Below are positions 4,635 through 5,135 of a DNA stretch of 5,135 nt, piece by piece. The notes under the pieces are model-generated. The model saw nothing but the letters and a program-made list of their open reading frames with translations. It ran no database searches and was not told the DNA's origin. This DNA comes from Alkalibacterium sp046484155. Lineage in GTDB: Bacteria > Bacillota > Bacilli > Lactobacillales > Carnobacteriaceae_A. The stretch's first letter is position 1. Every line of letters starts with the position of its first letter. Both the position numbers and the translations under genes were made by a program. Location: positions 1 through 5,135 of the forward strand of contig NZ_JAWOBT010000054.1 of assembly GCF_046484155.1 (NCBI RefSeq), written 5' to 3'.

Positions 4635-4784
4635 TTATTTGGTTTCTCTGAACAATGCTTTTTGTCTCAATTTCTGAGAATACTTTTTTAGTTCTAAGCG
4701 TTCAGGATCATTGCTTGTATTCCTACTTGTCAAATATAGACGTTCGCCAGTTTCTACGCATTCCAACGTGACATTTTTTCTCAT
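4635..4784 (-). CDS. rpmG: 50S ribosomal protein L33, zinc-independent (C-minus) form
   Basis: A 49-residue L33 of the large ribosomal subunit. The family pattern is clear from MRKNVTLEC (1-9), GERLYLTSRNTSNDPERLELKKYS (13-36) to the ending LFRETK. In the zinc-binding form two Cys pairs hold the metal; here the first Cys is kept (Cys9) but its partner is Thr12 and the second pair is replaced by Ser36 and Leu39, so no zinc site can form. Such C-minus paralogues commonly replace the zinc form when zinc is scarce. The start ATG (4784-4782) has AGGAG upstream at 9 bases, lying within the end of the preceding small gene, and follows that gene's stop after one base, so translation is coupled. Another, zinc-binding L33 gene would be expected elsewhere in the genome. 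Terminator at 4562-4606. Confidence 0.93.
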   Translation of the reverse strand: MRKNVTLECVETGERLYLTSRNTSNDPERLELKKYSQKLRQKALFRETK

Positions 4785-4785
4785 C

Positions 4786-4908
4786 TTATCTCACTCCTCG
4801 CTTCACTTTTTTTAGTTGTTTGATAACCCTTAGACCTCGTCGTGCTGTTTTTTTATTCGGACTTTTCATTATCCGCCGAGCCGTAGACACATCTGTTTTT
4901 TCAGCCAT
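4786..4908 (-). CDS. Small basic protein (40 residues), possible metal-homeostasis protein
   Basis: A 40-residue, strongly basic protein: MAEKTDVSTARRIMKSPNKK (1-20), then TARRGLRVIKQLKKVKRGVR (21-40). It has no Cys or His, no membrane segment and is probably a helical, nucleic-acid-binding peptide. The start ATG (4908-4906) has AAGGAG at 9 bases; an in-frame ATG at 4914 is only 3 bases from that site and is less likely. It ends one base before rpmG. From memory, very short basic proteins with a TDVxxARRxxKSPN-type sequence are named 'putative metal homeostasis protein' in Lactobacillales annotations; I cannot verify this. Its place between a COG0523 GTPase remnant and C-minus L33 supports a role in the zinc-limitation response, either as a metal-related factor or a ribosome-associated peptide. 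The intact frame and ribosome site make it a real gene; the function is inference. Confidence 0.75.
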   Translation of the reverse strand: MAEKTDVSTARRIMKSPNKKTARRGLRVIKQLKKVKRGVR

Positions 4909-4921
4909 ATTCATTCACTCC

Positions 4922-5111
4922 TTACTGTAATAAGTATCCCAGTTCACTTCGATCGCATTTTCCTTGTATATCTAGGTCCCAATGTTCAGCCGTATAACCT
5001 GCTACTGTAGCTATTATCCTTATAAGGTTGATGCAGGAGTTCGTTGATCAAGGTTGTTTTACCGGCTCCTAAGAATCCTGTAATGATTGTTACGGGTATT
5101 TTTTCACTCAT
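4922..5111 (-). pseudogene. CobW/COG0523-family GTPase, internally deleted and frameshifted
   Basis: The start is textbook: AAAGGAG 8 bases before ATG 5111, then MSEKIPVTIITGFLGAGKTT (1-20) with Walker A GFLGAGKT (12-19) of the COG0523 metallochaperone GTPases. After about residue 32 the similarity ends and the frame stops at TGA 4988-4986. In the +1 frame, from about 5020 to TAA 4924-4922, the sequence reads IIATVAGYTAEHWDLDIQGK followed by CDRSELGYLLQ, which looks like a genuine C-terminal tail. Total length is about 63 codons against 300-400 normally, so the Switch regions, the CxCC metal motif and the guanine-recognition motif are all gone. The simplest account is one large internal deletion joining the gene's two ends out of frame. 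Its promoter and any Zur/AdcR site would lie beyond the window; only 24 bases upstream are visible. Assignment of the C-terminal piece to this same gene is inference. Confidence 0.75.
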
Positions 5112-5135
5112 TATAACGACTCCTTTCCCTGATCA

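Overview
The window looks like a piece of a low-GC Bacillota (Firmicutes) chromosome, most likely of the order Lactobacillales. The reasons are strong AAAGGAGG-type ribosome binding sites, AT-rich intergenic DNA full of hairpins, a cysteine-poor ribosomal protein L33 paralogue encoded beside a COG0523-type GTPase gene, and a DUF554 membrane protein. No species can be named from the sequence alone. GC content is uneven: sampled 60-base lines give about 43-50% in roughly 1-1720 and about 30-37% in the 2580-4290 genes, so the left third may have a different history.

Left part (1-1718, minus strand): a translationally coupled pair. The upstream gene is an in-frame chimera, with the N-terminal lobe of a MATE multidrug exporter joined near residue 240 to the C-terminal nucleotide-binding domain of an RbsA/MglA-type sugar ABC ATPase. 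It is followed 17 bases later by the start of an RbsC-type sugar permease that runs off the window. The likely reading is a deletion that joined a MATE gene to the middle of a sugar-ABC operon, removing the first ATPase domain and anything that lay between. A strain- or assembly-specific join cannot be excluded.

Middle (1719-4289): a divergent intergenic region; a PhnB/VOC-fold protein (plus); a bidirectional terminator; an isochorismatase-family cysteine hydrolase (minus); about 500 bases without a gene that hold a 15-bp hairpin, a 52-bp tandem repeat whose loops are rich in CUCCU, and a palindromic terminator-like hairpin; then a DUF554 membrane protein (plus) with its own promoter and a long terminator hairpin.

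Right part (4361-5111): a second large hairpin, then a minus-strand cluster read right to left: the wreck of a CobW/COG0523 GTPase gene (intact Walker A start, internal deletion, frameshift, plausible C-terminus), a 40-residue basic protein, and a zinc-ligand-free L33 (rpmG), closed by an intrinsic terminator. This grouping resembles zinc-starvation loci, in which C-minus ribosomal proteins and COG0523 metallochaperones are induced together. The GTPase is clearly non-functional while the two small genes downstream look intact.

Two of the seven main loci are therefore deletion products. The most noteworthy points are the MATE/ABC chimera, the decayed zinc-type operon with its small basic protein, and the possible small RNA with anti-Shine-Dalgarno loops.
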